Positions 1 through 10,643 of a stretch of DNA of 59,917 bases are shown here, in pieces. A program made the position numbers and the translations under genes. Origin of the DNA: Paracoccaceae bacterium (GTDB lineage Bacteria > Pseudomonadota > Alphaproteobacteria > Rhodobacterales > Rhodobacteraceae); the NCBI GenBank assembly GCA_016938875.1, contig JAFGTV010000056.1:1-59917 (forward strand), read 5' to 3'. Position 1 is the stretch's first letter. Every line of letters begins with the position of its first letter. The notes under the pieces are model-generated. The model searched no databases, was not told where the DNA came from, and was given only the letters and a program-made list of their open reading frames with translations.

Positions 1-24
1 ATCGGTGCAATCGGGCAAGTCGCG

Positions 25-1554
25 TCAGGTCGCCAGAAACATCGGGAACGTCACACCCAGCGCCCAGGCCAGGAAAAGCCCCAGCCCGATCCCGGCGCCG
101 GCGGGCCGGGCAGTGGCACGGCCGACCCAGCCGCCCATCATCCCGAACAGCAAAAAGAACAACAGCACCACCGGCAGGATGATCAGCAGGAAAAACAACC
201 GCTCGAAATCCAGGGCCGTGGCGATCCCCAGCGACGCCAGAAAGGCACCCCGCGCGGTCAGGCTGCGCCACAGCGGGGCGCGCCCGCCCTCGACCACCAG
301 CGCATCGGACAGCATGTAGGGCACAGCGCCCAGGGCCATCGCGGCGATGATGACCGCCCGTCCCGCATGCGGAAAAAACGAGGTCACATAGCGGTCCATC
401 GCCAGGCCATAGACGCCGATGCCATAGGCCGCGACCAGGCCGGCCAGGATCGCGATCCGACGCACCTCGGGCCAGCCGGGCCAGCACAGCTCGCCCCACC
501 ACGCCAAGAGCGCCAGCACCACCGCGCCATAAAGCGCAAAGTGCAACGCCAGGTAATCGGCCACCAGCACCGGCAGGAACCGGGTGTCGAACGGCGCCAG
601 CGCCAGCGGCACGGCCACCGCCGGCAACAGCGCCACGATCAGGAACCGGCGGCGCGACAGCGGTTCGGGGCGGGTATCGTGCATTTTCTCGCCCAGCCGC
701 GCCAACGGCCAGCCCAGCGCCACGATCCCCGCCAGCAGCAGCGCGATCCAGCCGCCCCGGCGGGCGACATCACCGGTGCTCTGCCGGCCAAAGGTCGCGT
801 CCAGCCAGGCGCGCGCCTCGCGCATGGTGGTGGGGGAAAACAGCACGCCGACATGTTCCACATGGGGCGCCAGCGCGGCACGCCGCCCGGTGCCCTGGGA
901 CGGATCGCCAACGGTCTGGCCCATTTCGGCGTTCGGATCGGCCAGGCGCAGGACGCGCAGCGCCTCGGCCCCCAGGAACGATTCCCATGCACCATCGACG
1001 ATCAACAGGTTGCGCGGCGTGGTTGCCGTCACCGCCTGAGAGAACATCGACACCGCGACGGTCGCCGCGATCCGGTCATCGGCCAGCGCCTCGCGCACCA
1101 CGATGTCAGAGGCCATCGAATGGCCCAGGATCGCCAACCGCCCATCGGCCCAGGGCTGGGCCAGCGCCGCATCGGTGACGCGCCGGGTTTCGGCCATCAG
1201 CAGTTGGGTGGTGCCCTCGATCTTGGTCACGTCCCCGGACATCGGCACCGGGTTGCGCCCGTGCCCCTCGTAATCGAACGCGACGGCGGCATAGCCCGCG
1301 CGGGCCGACGTCAGCGAAAAGCTTTGCATCAGCTGCTTTGAGCCGGCAAACCCGTGCGAGATGATGACGACCGGGGCGGGGCCTGCATCGGCCAGCCGAT
1401 AGACGGTGGTGGGCGTGGTGCCGGTGCCGGGCACCGGTTCGATGATCAACCCGGCGCGGTCCGATTCCAGATGCCAGACCGAAACGGCGATGGCGATCAG
1501 CGCCACGATGCCCACGGCCCAGCGGGCGGGTGTCAGGCGCGCGCTCAGCCCCAT
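25..1554 (-). CDS. alpha/beta hydrolase with C-terminal membrane domain
   Basis: Predicted 509-residue membrane-anchored serine hydrolase of unknown substrate. One hydrophobic segment at about residues 13-27 is followed by an alpha/beta-hydrolase domain with an oxyanion-type HGFAG motif near residue 67 and the nucleophile elbow GHSMAS (Ser about 146). The C-terminal half, from about residue 268, is a run of roughly eight hydrophobic segments, so this is a hydrolase fused to a polytopic membrane domain. Its ATG lies 10 nt inside the end of map, which suggests co-transcription from map. Fold assignment is from the motifs; the substrate is not inferable. Confidence 0.8.
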   Translation of the reverse strand: MGLSARLTPARWAVGIVALIAIAVSVWHLESDRAGLIIEPVPGTGTTPTTVYRLADAGPAPVVIISHGFAGSKQLMQSFSLTSARAGYAAVAFDYEGHGRNPVPMSGDVTKIEGTTQLLMAETRRVTDAALAQPWADGRLAILGHSMASDIVVREALADDRIAATVAVSMFSQAVTATTPRNLLIVDGAWESFLGAEALRVLRLADPNAEMGQTVGDPSQGTGRRAALAPHVEHVGVLFSPTTMREARAWLDATFGRQSTGDVARRGGWIALLLAGIVALGWPLARLGEKMHDTRPEPLSRRRFLIVALLPAVAVPLALAPFDTRFLPVLVADYLALHFALYGAVVLALLAWWGELCWPGWPEVRRIAILAGLVAAYGIGVYGLAMDRYVTSFFPHAGRAVIIAAMALGAVPYMLSDALVVEGGRAPLWRSLTARGAFLASLGIATALDFERLFFLLIILPVVLLFFLLFGMMGGWVGRATARPAGAGIGLGLFLAWALGVTFPMFLAT

Positions 1555-2357
1555 GTGGGATAGAATTTTCCAGCGGGCGAGAGGGTAAAGATATCATACC
1601 CGTCCGCGGTCACACCGATGGAATGTTCGAACTGGGCCGACAGGGATTTGTCGCGCGCCACTGCCGTCCAGTCATCCGACAGCACCTTGGTTTCGGGGCG
1701 GCCCAGGTTCACCATCGGCTCGATCGTGAAGAACATCCCCTCTTCCAGCACCGGCCCCAGGCCCGCGCGGCCATAGTGCAGCACGTTGGGCGGCGCGTGG
1801 AACACCCGGCCCAGCCCGTGACCGCAGAAGTCGCGCACCACGCTCATGCGGTTGGCCTCGACATAGGTCTGGATGGCCGCGCCGATATCGCCAAAGGTGT
1901 TGCCGGGTTTGACCGCCTCGATCCCCTTCATCAGGGCATCGTGGGTCACCTGGATCAGCCGCTCTGCCTTGCGCGACAGTTTTCCGGCCACATACATCCG
2001 CGAGGTGTCCCCGAACCAGCCGTCCACGATCACGGTCACGTCGATATTCAGGATATCGCCGTCCTTCAGCACCTTGTCGCCGGGGATGCCGTGGCAGACC
2101 ACGTGGTTCACCGAGATGCAGCTGGCGTGCTGATAGCCCTTGTAGCCGATGGTGGCAGAGGTCGATCCCTTGGCCTGAACCTTTTCGGTGATCACGCGGT
2201 CGATCTCGGCGGTTGTCTGGCCGGGAAAGACCAGCGGCGCGATCTCGTCCAGGATCTCGGCCGCGACACGTCCAGCGGCATGCATCCCGGCGAAATCCGC
2301 GGGGGAATAGATACGAATGTTGTCCCTGGTCCGGCGGCCGCCCGATTTCTCGTCCAC
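1545..2357 (-). CDS. map: methionine aminopeptidase, type I
   Basis: Cytosolic metalloprotease that removes the initiator methionine from nascent proteins; 270 residues. All five metal ligands are visible in family context: the Asp pair in DILNIDVTV and WFGDTSR, the His in GHGLGRVFH, and the Glu residues in FTIEPMV and QFEHSIG; the substrate His is in the QHASCISVN region. The start is GTG at 2357, chosen because an AGGAGAG ribosome site lies just upstream and the family N-terminus fits; in-frame starts further upstream lack homology. It sits 64 nt after sfsA and overlaps the downstream hydrolase. Confidence 0.95.
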   Translation of the reverse strand: MDEKSGGRRTRDNIRIYSPADFAGMHAAGRVAAEILDEIAPLVFPGQTTAEIDRVITEKVQAKGSTSATIGYKGYQHASCISVNHVVCHGIPGDKVLKDGDILNIDVTVIVDGWFGDTSRMYVAGKLSRKAERLIQVTHDALMKGIEAVKPGNTFGDIGAAIQTYVEANRMSVVRDFCGHGLGRVFHAPPNVLHYGRAGLGPVLEEGMFFTIEPMVNLGRPETKVLSDDWTAVARDKSLSAQFEHSIGVTADGYDIFTLSPAGKFYPTWG

Positions 2358-2421
2358 TGAGCTCTCCTTTGGCTGTTGCCCAAGAGATAAGGTGCCAACC
2401 CGCCAAAGGCCAGAGGGGCGG

Positions 2422-3138
2422 CTAGGGATGCGGCGCAAGGTCCACGGGCAGCGCACCGGCCAGCGTCACGCCCCGCACGTCGATCGCGGTGGCGTGGCAG
2501 ATCACCTCGACCCCGGCGGCGCGGGCCCGGGCGCTGGCGCGGGCATAGGCCGGGTCCAGATCGGCGGCCAGCCGGAACCGCGCGCAATCGGTGCGCTGCA
2601 CCAGGTAAAGTAGAACCGCACGGTGCCCGGCGCGCGCCATCCCGGCCAGCTCTGCCATATGCTTGGCGCCGCGCGCGGTGACGCAATCGGGAAACTCGGC
2701 CCAATCCTCGGTCCGCCGCAGGTGCACATTCTTGACCTCGACATAGGCATCGGGCAGGCCGGGGCCGCGCAACAGGAAATCGACGCGGCTGTTGGTGCCG
2801 TATTTCACCTCTGCCCGGATGTCGCGATAGGCGGCGAGCGGGGGAACCTGCCCGCCCTCCAGCGCCTCGCGCACCACGCGGTTGGGCAGGGTGGCGTCGA
2901 TCCCGGCCCAGTGCCCGTCGGGCAATTCCGCCAGCCGCCAGGCATGGCCCAGCTTTCGCCTGGGGTCGTCGTTGGGTTCCAGCCAGACGCGCAGGCCCGG
3001 TTCGCCAAGCCCAAGCATCGCGCCGGGGTTGGGGCAATGGGCGGTGACCTCGGCCCCGCTGTCCAGCATCACATCGGCCAGGAACCGTTTATAGCGCCGG
3101 ATCAGGCGACCGGGCACAAGAGGGGTTTGAAAGCGCAT
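2422..3138 (-). CDS. sfsA: SfsA family protein (sugar fermentation stimulation homolog)
   Basis: 238-residue SfsA-family protein beginning MRFQTPLVPG. Family signatures include RYKRFLADV, CPNPGAMLGL and the nuclease-like core around VEVKNVHLRR. SfsA proteins are DNA-binding or nuclease-fold proteins first linked to maltose gene expression in E. coli; the cellular role in this lineage is not established. The ATG at 3138 fits the family N-terminus; the frame continues upstream without similarity. It is the first gene of a probable sfsA-map-hydrolase operon and diverges from the CinA-like gene with only 47 nt between the two starts. Confidence 0.9.
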   Translation of the reverse strand: MRFQTPLVPGRLIRRYKRFLADVMLDSGAEVTAHCPNPGAMLGLGEPGLRVWLEPNDDPRRKLGHAWRLAELPDGHWAGIDATLPNRVVREALEGGQVPPLAAYRDIRAEVKYGTNSRVDFLLRGPGLPDAYVEVKNVHLRRTEDWAEFPDCVTARGAKHMAELAGMARAGHRAVLLYLVQRTDCARFRLAADLDPAYARASARARAAGVEVICHATAIDVRGVTLAGALPVDLAPHP

Positions 3139-3155
3139 GAGAGGGCACCTATACC
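3127..3155 (+). promoter_or_regulatory. sigma-70-like promoter for the CinA-like gene
   Basis: TTGAAA at 3127-3132 and TATACC at 3150-3155 are separated by 17 nt, 31 nt before the ATG at 3186. The -35 overlaps the sfsA start region on the other strand. The -10 runs into the palindromic 19-bp motif at 3152-3170, so anything binding that motif would cover the transcription start. Prediction by consensus only. Confidence 0.5.
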
Positions 3156-3170
3156 GGGATGAAACCCCGG
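3152..3170 (+). repeat. 19-bp motif TACCGGGATGAAACCCCGG, copy 1
   Basis: The motif contains an inverted repeat CCGGG / CCCGG around a 7-nt centre. An identical copy lies at 10594-10612 on the minus strand. This copy spans the -10 and start region of the predicted CinA-like promoter and ends a few bases before the AAGGAGG ribosome site. It could be a protein-binding operator or a short leader hairpin; no family assignment. Confidence 0.55.
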
Positions 3171-3185
3171 ACAAGGAGGCCATGC

Positions 3186-3917
3186 ATGACCAACCCCACA
3201 GCCGCCATGCTGGTGATCGGCGACGAGATCCTGACCGGCCGCACCCGCGATGCCAACATGCACTTTCTCGCCGGAGAGCTGACCAAGCACGGCATCCGCC
3301 TGGCCGAGGTGCGCATCGTGCCCGACATCCAGGATCGTATCGTCGCGGCGCTGAACGCGCTGCGGGCGGGATATGACACGGTGTTTACCTCGGGCGGGAT
3401 CGGGCCGACCCATGACGACATCACCGCCGACGCGGTGGCCGCGGCCTTTGGCGTGGGGATCGACGTGCGCGACGATGCCTGCGCGATCATGCAGGATTAT
3501 TGCGACCGGATGGGGCGCGAGTTGAACGAGGCCCGCCTGCGCATGGCCCGCATCCCCGAGGGGGCCCGCCTGATCGACAACCCGGTTTCGGCCGCGCCGG
3601 GCTTTACCCTGGGCAACGTGCATGTGATGGCCGGGGTTCCGTCGATCTTTCAGGCGATGGTGGCGGGGGTTCTGCCGACCCTGACGGGGGGCGACCCGCT
3701 GTTGTCACAGAACCTGAACCTGCAACGGGCCGAGGGCGATATCGCCGTCGTCCTGGGCGGGCTGGCCGCCGATTTTTCCGACCTGTCCATCGGATCCTAC
3801 CCCTATCAGCGCGACGGGGTCTACGGCACCAATATCGTGATCCGGGGCACCGATGGCGCGCGCATCGACGCGGCGATGGCGCAGCTTTGCGCCCTGTTCC
3901 CCGAGGCCGTCGCGTGA
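3186..3917 (+). CDS. CinA-like competence/damage-inducible N-terminal domain protein (molybdopterin-binding fold)
   Basis: 243 residues of the MoaB/MogA-type fold found at the N-terminus of CinA (COG1058). Diagnostic motifs are GDEILTGRTRDAN near the N-terminus, TSGGIGPTHDDITAD and the VMAGVPSIFQAM stretch. The C-terminal CinA deamidase domain is absent, so it is a stand-alone domain of unproven reaction. The start at 3186 is set by AAGGAGG at 3173-3179; the in-frame ATG at 3159 lies inside the promoter motif and has no ribosome site. The stop overlaps the next start (GTGA). Confidence 0.9.
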   Translation: MTNPTAAMLVIGDEILTGRTRDANMHFLAGELTKHGIRLAEVRIVPDIQDRIVAALNALRAGYDTVFTSGGIGPTHDDITADAVAAAFGVGIDVRDDACAIMQDYCDRMGRELNEARLRMARIPEGARLIDNPVSAAPGFTLGNVHVMAGVPSIFQAMVAGVLPTLTGGDPLLSQNLNLQRAEGDIAVVLGGLAADFSDLSIGSYPYQRDGVYGTNIVIRGTDGARIDAAMAQLCALFPEAVA

Positions 3918-4639
3918 CGCCGAGCGATATCTTCGCCGCGCAAGAGGCCACCTGGCCCCCCGCGGCGAAAACCCGTGTCGGCCCGTGGTGCATTCGCGAT
4001 GGTCAGGGCGGGGGCAAGCGGGTGTCCGCCGCCAGCGCCGAGGCGCCTGTTACCGCCGCCGACATCCCCCTGGCCGAGGCCGCGATGGCTGACCTGGGCC
4101 AGCCCGCGCTGTTCATGATCCGCCCGGGCGACGAGGATCTGGACGCGGCCCTGGCCGCACGCGGATACCGGGTCGTGGACCCGGTGACGATCCTGTCCGC
4201 GCCACTGGCCACCGTGGCGACCCAGCCGCCGCCGCCGGTCAGCGCCTTTACCGTGTGGGAGCCATTGGCGATCATGCAGGAGCTGTGGGACGAGAACGAC
4301 ATCGGCCCGGCCCGCCGCGCCGTGATGGCCCGTGTGCAGGGGCCCAAGACCGCCATTCTGGGCCGTCAGAACGACCGCGCCGCCGGCGTCGCCTTTGCCG
4401 CGGTCGATGGTGAAATCTGCTTTGTGCATGCCGTCGCGGTCAGTGACGCGCATCGTCGGCAAGGAACCGCCATCAACATGATGCGGGCGGCGGCCTTTTG
4501 GGCCCAAGATCAGGGGGCAACGTCGCTGGCCGTGCTGGTGGTAGAGGCAAACAGGGGGGCCTGTGCGCTCTATGCTTCCTTGGGATTGGCAAATGTGGGA
4601 CACTACCACTATCGAACCAATGCGCCGCAACAGGCCTGA
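3914..4639 (+). CDS. GNAT family N-acetyltransferase
   Basis: 241-residue acetyltransferase. The GNAT core lies in the C-terminal half: the strand-loop FVHAVAVSDAHRRQGT is the acetyl-CoA pyrophosphate-binding region (motif A), followed by LAVLVVEANRGACALYASLGL (motif B) and a Tyr-containing end. The N-terminal 100 residues are divergent. The GTG start at 3914 overlaps the CinA-like stop by 4 nt, implying translational coupling. Substrate unknown. Confidence 0.85.
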   Translation: MTPSDIFAAQEATWPPAAKTRVGPWCIRDGQGGGKRVSAASAEAPVTAADIPLAEAAMADLGQPALFMIRPGDEDLDAALAARGYRVVDPVTILSAPLATVATQPPPPVSAFTVWEPLAIMQELWDENDIGPARRAVMARVQGPKTAILGRQNDRAAGVAFAAVDGEICFVHAVAVSDAHRRQGTAINMMRAAAFWAQDQGATSLAVLVVEANRGACALYASLGLANVGHYHYRTNAPQQA

Positions 4640-4642
4640 GCA

Positions 4643-5218
4643 GTGACCAAGGACATGACATCCCCGACCGCGCTGGACCTTCCCATGGTCGAGCCGCTGC
4701 CCGATGACACCGAGGCCTATTTCGCGCTTTGCGCCGAAAAGCTGGGCCTCGTGCCCAATGTGCTGCGCGCCTATGCCTTTGACATCGCCAAGCTGAACGC
4801 CTTTTCGGCGATGTATAACGACCTGATGCTGGGCCCCAGTGGCCTGTCCAAGCTGGAACGCGAGATGATCGCGGTCGTGGTCTCCTCCATCAACCGCTGC
4901 TGGTATTGCCAGGTGGCGCACGGCGCGGTGGTGCGCCAGCTCTCGGGCGATCCGGCGCTGGGCGAGGCGATGGTGATGAACTATCGCGCGGCACCGCTGG
5001 ATCCACGGCAAAAGGCGATGCTGAATTTCGCGGCCAAGCTGACCGAGGAAAGCCACAAGATCGAGGAACCCGACCGCGCCGCGCTGCGCGCGCACGGGTT
5101 CACCGATCGTGACATCTGGGACATCGCCGCCGTGACGGGGTTTTTCAACATGTCGAACCGGGTCGCCGCGGCCTCGGGGATGGAACCGAACCCGGAATAC
5201 CACGGCGCCCACAGATGA
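4643..5218 (+). CDS. peroxidase-related / carboxymuconolactone decarboxylase-fold protein
   Basis: 191-residue AhpD-like protein. The redox motif CWYCQVAH (CxxCxxxH) lies near residue 92, preceded by the Glu-rich helix LEREMIAVVV, as in AhpD-type peroxidatic centres; a disulfide-based peroxidase or thiol oxidoreductase activity is likely. It starts with GTG at 4643, 3 nt after the acetyltransferase stop; an ATG at 4655 is an alternative. Its TGA overlaps the ATG of the OmpA-like gene, so the four genes from 3186 form one coupled run. Confidence 0.85.
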   Translation: MTKDMTSPTALDLPMVEPLPDDTEAYFALCAEKLGLVPNVLRAYAFDIAKLNAFSAMYNDLMLGPSGLSKLEREMIAVVVSSINRCWYCQVAHGAVVRQLSGDPALGEAMVMNYRAAPLDPRQKAMLNFAAKLTEESHKIEEPDRAALRAHGFTDRDIWDIAAVTGFFNMSNRVAAASGMEPNPEYHGAHR

Positions 5219-6159
5219 CGCTGCGCGCGCTGATACCCGGCGCCCTTTTGGCGCTGCTGCCGGTGGCGGCGGGCGCGCTGAGCCTGGAATTCCCCGCCGC
5301 CGCCACCTTGGCCGGGCAGACCATCGCGCCGCTGTCCAGCACCCGCATACCGACCGGCCCCTTTGACGGCACCAAGGTTCCGGTGATCGAGGCCGAGGGT
5401 CAGGTGACCCAACAGGCCTGGCATCACCCGCGCAAGGGGATGACCACCCTGCAAATCCTGAAACCCCTGCGCGAACAACTGATCGCGGACGGGTTCGAGG
5501 TGATCCTCGACTGTGCGGCGGCCACCTGCGGGGGCTTTGATTTCCGCTATGCGACCGACACCCTGCCCGAACCGACAATGCATGTGGACCTGGGCGATTA
5601 CCGCTTTGTCTCGGCCCGGCGAACGGGGGATGGGGCGCCGGAATATGTCTGCCTGATGGTCAGCCGCTCGGCCACCCGCGCCTATGTCCAGCTTACCCGC
5701 GTCGGGCCGGCCGACACCCCCGCGCCCACGGTCTTTTCCTCGTCCAAAAGCCCGGCCCCCAATGCCGAGATCGCCGACGACATGCCGCTGGCCGACCGGC
5801 TGGCGCTGGATGGGCGCGCGGTGCTGGGCGACGTGGATTTCGCCACCGGCTCTGCCAGCCTGGAGGAGACCGGCCTGCGCACCCTGGACGCGCTGGCCAA
5901 CTATCTGATCGAAAACCCGGAAAAGTCCGTCGTCCTGGTTGGACACACCGACACTGAGGGCGCGTTGGAAAGCAACATCGCCCTGTCGCGCAAACGCGCC
6001 CAATCCGTGCGCCTTTACCTGGTAGAGGCCCTGGGCGTTCCGGCGCGACAGGTCGCGGCCGAAGGGGTGGGATACCTGGCGCCATTGGCCAGCAACCTGA
6101 CCGAGGACGGGCGCATGCAGAATCGCCGCGTCGAGGTCATCGTGACCTCGCAGGACTGA
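5215..6159 (+). CDS. OmpA family protein
   Basis: 314-residue exported protein. A signal peptide (about residues 1-21, ending near AGA) is followed by a roughly 170-residue periplasmic domain with one CAAATC cysteine pair, then an OmpA C-terminal peptidoglycan-binding domain from about residue 195. That domain shows VDFATGSASL, VVLVGHTDTEG, LSRKRAQSVR and NRRVEVIV, the usual diaminopimelate-contacting signatures. It probably tethers to peptidoglycan. Last gene of the chain, starting by ATGA overlap. Confidence 0.88.
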   Translation: MTLRALIPGALLALLPVAAGALSLEFPAAATLAGQTIAPLSSTRIPTGPFDGTKVPVIEAEGQVTQQAWHHPRKGMTTLQILKPLREQLIADGFEVILDCAAATCGGFDFRYATDTLPEPTMHVDLGDYRFVSARRTGDGAPEYVCLMVSRSATRAYVQLTRVGPADTPAPTVFSSSKSPAPNAEIADDMPLADRLALDGRAVLGDVDFATGSASLEETGLRTLDALANYLIENPEKSVVLVGHTDTEGALESNIALSRKRAQSVRLYLVEALGVPARQVAAEGVGYLAPLASNLTEDGRMQNRRVEVIVTSQD

Positions 6160-6171
6160 CGCCGGGGCCGT

Positions 6172-7074
6172 CTAGGCGACGGGCGTACCGCTCGAGAAAT
6201 GTTCCGCCAGGAAATCAATGAACGCGCGCACCTTGGGTTGGGTGAACCGCCCCGGGGGGTAGACCGCGTAGATGCCCAGCTTTTCATGGGGCAAATCCGG
6301 GATTGCCTCTTCGACCAGACCGTTCTTCAACGCGTCGGCAAAAAGAAAGCCCGGCAGATAGGCAATGCCCAGTCCCGCGATCGCCGCGTTCAGCAACGAC
6401 TGGCCGTCATTGACCGTCAACCAGCCCGCCGTGCGCACCTGCCGCCGCTCGCCCGAGGGGGCGGTGATTTTCCACAGGTTTCCGTTGGCCTGGTTGGAAT
6501 AGTGCAACAGCTTGTGCTCGTTCAGGTCGTCGATACGCTGCGGGTGGCCGTATTTCTGAAAGTAAGACGGCGCGCCGATCATCCGCTTGGTCGTCTCGGT
6601 CAGCTTGCGCGCGCGCAGGGTGCTGTCCTCCAGCTCTCCGACACGGATCGCCATGTCGAACCCTTCGGAAATCAGTTCCACGTAGCGGTTGTTCAGCACC
6701 ATGTTCACGGTGATGTCGGGATATCGCAGCAGGAATTCCCCCAGGAGCGGGGACAGGTGGTTGACCCCGAAATCGGTGGCGACCGAGATTCGCAAAAGCC
6801 CCGATGGCGCCGACTGCATCGAGGTGACCAGCGCGTCGGCTTCGCCTGCGTCGTTCAACACCCGGCGGGCGCGGTCGTAATAGGCCAGACCGATTTCGGT
6901 CGGGCTGACGCGGCGTGTGGTGCGGTTCAACAGGCGCGCACCCAGGCGGGCCTCCAGCGACGAGACGTGCTTGGACACCGCGGACTTGGAAATCCCCATC
7001 TTTTTCGCAGCATCGGTAAAGCCGCCCTGATCCACCACTGTGGCGAAGGCTTCCATCTCGGTCAGTCGGTCCAT
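6172..7074 (-). CDS. LysR family transcriptional regulator
   Basis: 300 residues. A winged helix-turn-helix at residues 1-60 (MEAFATVVDQGGFTDAAKKM, SAVSKHVSSLE) is followed by a type-2 periplasmic-binding-like effector domain starting near residue 90. Close in pattern to the DsdC/YhjC-like LysR group that is common in proteobacteria. It ends 12 nt from the convergent OmpA-like gene and lies downstream of the fadH-like gene, so its own target is not obvious from position. Confidence 0.9.
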   Translation of the reverse strand: MDRLTEMEAFATVVDQGGFTDAAKKMGISKSAVSKHVSSLEARLGARLLNRTTRRVSPTEIGLAYYDRARRVLNDAGEADALVTSMQSAPSGLLRISVATDFGVNHLSPLLGEFLLRYPDITVNMVLNNRYVELISEGFDMAIRVGELEDSTLRARKLTETTKRMIGAPSYFQKYGHPQRIDDLNEHKLLHYSNQANGNLWKITAPSGERRQVRTAGWLTVNDGQSLLNAAIAGLGIAYLPGFLFADALKNGLVEEAIPDLPHEKLGIYAVYPPGRFTQPKVRAFIDFLAEHFSSGTPVA

Positions 7075-7231
7075 CTGAACACCTTTACTCGCACCCCCCC
7101 GGATTGCGCCACCATCCCCTGCAATTCAGGCAGGATTGGGGAAGGCGCCCGACAATAGTTGGGTAAAATGCGGATCGTCACTGTCGCGGAAACACGGGCG
7201 TCCGGGCGAGCGTTGGCCCAAGCCCTTGATT

Positions 7232-9316
<2,085 letters not shown>

Positions 9317-9373
9317 TCACCGCACTGGCAGGGGCCCCGCATCCGGGTGTCCAGGACGGATCGCGGGGTGCCC

Positions 9374-9772
9374 CTAGGATTGCGTCATTTCCAGGCAATG
9401 GCGGCGGAACGCCTTTTTGAGCATGTCCAGTTCCGCGCGCAGCAAATCGACCTCGGCGCGGATGTCCTCTTCCAGCGGCACGCCGGTCAGGATCGCGAAA
9501 CTGCCCAGTGTTTCATCCCGCTCGACATCGCGGATCAGAAAGGTCTGCACCCCGTCCGACAACAGCACCGACGGGATCGGCACCGACAGGGTAAACCGAC
9601 CCGGCAATGCGGGATCGGCGGCCAGGCTGACCCCCTCCAGCGGGGTTTCCAGATGCACCACCTCGATGGGCGGGGGTGTCGCGCCCCCCTCCAGGTCCAG
9701 GATCCCCTCCCAGACGCCGGCGTGCAGGCGGGTCTTGGTCACGCGCACGGGGCTGTTCATCACGTCTCTCAT
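9374..9772 (-). CDS. conserved hypothetical protein
   Basis: 132 residues, no recognised family. It is beta-rich and acidic, with a heptad-like C-terminal helix (EEDIRAEVDLLRAELDMLKK) that could form a coiled coil. The ATG at 9772 overlaps the stop of the upstream gene (ATGA), so the two are translationally coupled and probably work together; an internal ATG at 9760 is possible. The fadH-like gene follows 117 nt downstream on the same strand. Confidence 0.7.
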   Translation of the reverse strand: MRDVMNSPVRVTKTRLHAGVWEGILDLEGGATPPPIEVVHLETPLEGVSLAADPALPGRFTLSVPIPSVLLSDGVQTFLIRDVERDETLGSFAILTGVPLEEDIRAEVDLLRAELDMLKKAFRRHCLEMTQS

Positions 9773-10542
9773 AGCTCGGCCCTCGGTCGGCGGCTGAGGG
9801 TTACATCGCGCAGGATGATCTGGTTCATCTGCGGCCCCTCAAAGATCAGGTCGAGCCACATCTTCTCGACCCGCTTTTCGTTCAGCTTGGTATAGGCCAG
9901 GTCGAATTCGACAGCGACCTCGCTGTCGCCCAGTTGCAATTCGCGCACGATCTGTTCGACGTTCGGCCCGTGCTTGACGTTGAGCCGGGCAAAGATTTCC
10001 AGCGGCGCCTCGGTTTCGACAATGGTTTCCAGCCGCACCAGGTGCTTGCGCCGCAAACCCTCGATGGCGTCGGGCGGCAGATCAATGACCAGCGACAGAA
10101 AGCTGCCGTCAAAGCGAAACACATCCAGACGCATGCCAAAGGGGGCGATGTCCTCGGGCCGGGTGTTGCGGATCTGGCGCAGGGTCAGTTCAGACCGGAT
10201 ACAGTCGTGAAACAACGTCGCCTCGGTCCCGACGGCGGTCTTGCTGGCCACCGCCGCGGCGCCGGGCGGCGAAAGCGGGCCGCGAAAGAGTTCCGGCCGA
10301 TAGCTCCAGTCCGTGCCCATCGGCTTGCGTATCGCGTTCGATCCGATCAGCGGCAGGGTCAGCCGCCCCTCGGCGGTATGGATCACCCGGTCCAGGCGGC
10401 GGCGCAGTTGCCAGGCGCGCCCGCGCAACACCTTCAGCTCGGCCAGGTCCATATCGCCGACCGTTTCCGAAACGCGCCCCCAAGAGGCAAGCGTGCGCCG
10501 AAACAGCAAGCGATCCAGGAATGCGTCGGTTCTGCGTGTCAT
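9769..10542 (-). CDS. conserved hypothetical protein (possibly DUF6478)
   Basis: 257 residues beginning MTRRTDAFLDRLLFRR. Not matched to a functional family; the length and the tryptophan-rich start (FGMRLDVFRFDGSFLSL in the core) resemble a Rhodobacteraceae-restricted family that I recall as DUF6478, recalled rather than verified. No signal peptide or membrane segment is seen. The frame is open up to 10647, with another ATG at 10605 inside the repeated 19-bp motif; the 10542 start is preferred because the upstream residues look non-coding. Coupled to the downstream 132-residue gene. Confidence 0.7.
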   Translation of the reverse strand: MTRRTDAFLDRLLFRRTLASWGRVSETVGDMDLAELKVLRGRAWQLRRRLDRVIHTAEGRLTLPLIGSNAIRKPMGTDWSYRPELFRGPLSPPGAAAVASKTAVGTEATLFHDCIRSELTLRQIRNTRPEDIAPFGMRLDVFRFDGSFLSLVIDLPPDAIEGLRRKHLVRLETIVETEAPLEIFARLNVKHGPNVEQIVRELQLGDSEVAVEFDLAYTKLNEKRVEKMWLDLIFEGPQMNQIILRDVTLSRRPRAEL

Positions 10543-10593
10543 AGGGGCTGTGCCTGCACCTGGTTTTCCAGTTTCCAGTCTATCCCAGACAGG

Positions 10594-10612
10594 CCGGGGT
10601 TTCATCCCGGTA
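10594..10612 (-). repeat. 19-bp motif TACCGGGATGAAACCCCGG, copy 2
   Basis: Exact match, read on the minus strand, to the motif at 3152-3170. Here it lies in the 101-nt gap between the lipoprotein gene and the DUF6478-like gene, about 50 nt before the latter's chosen start. The CCGGG/CCCGG palindrome is retained, and the bases before it (TTTACC) resemble a weak -10. Confidence 0.5.
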
Positions 10613-10643
10613 AATCGCTTTGCCTTTGACAAGCGAACCGGCC

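Noticed and set aside
3159-3185. Upstream ATG for the CinA-like gene
   Set aside because: It lies inside the palindromic promoter motif with no ribosome site; AAGGAGG precedes the ATG at 3186.
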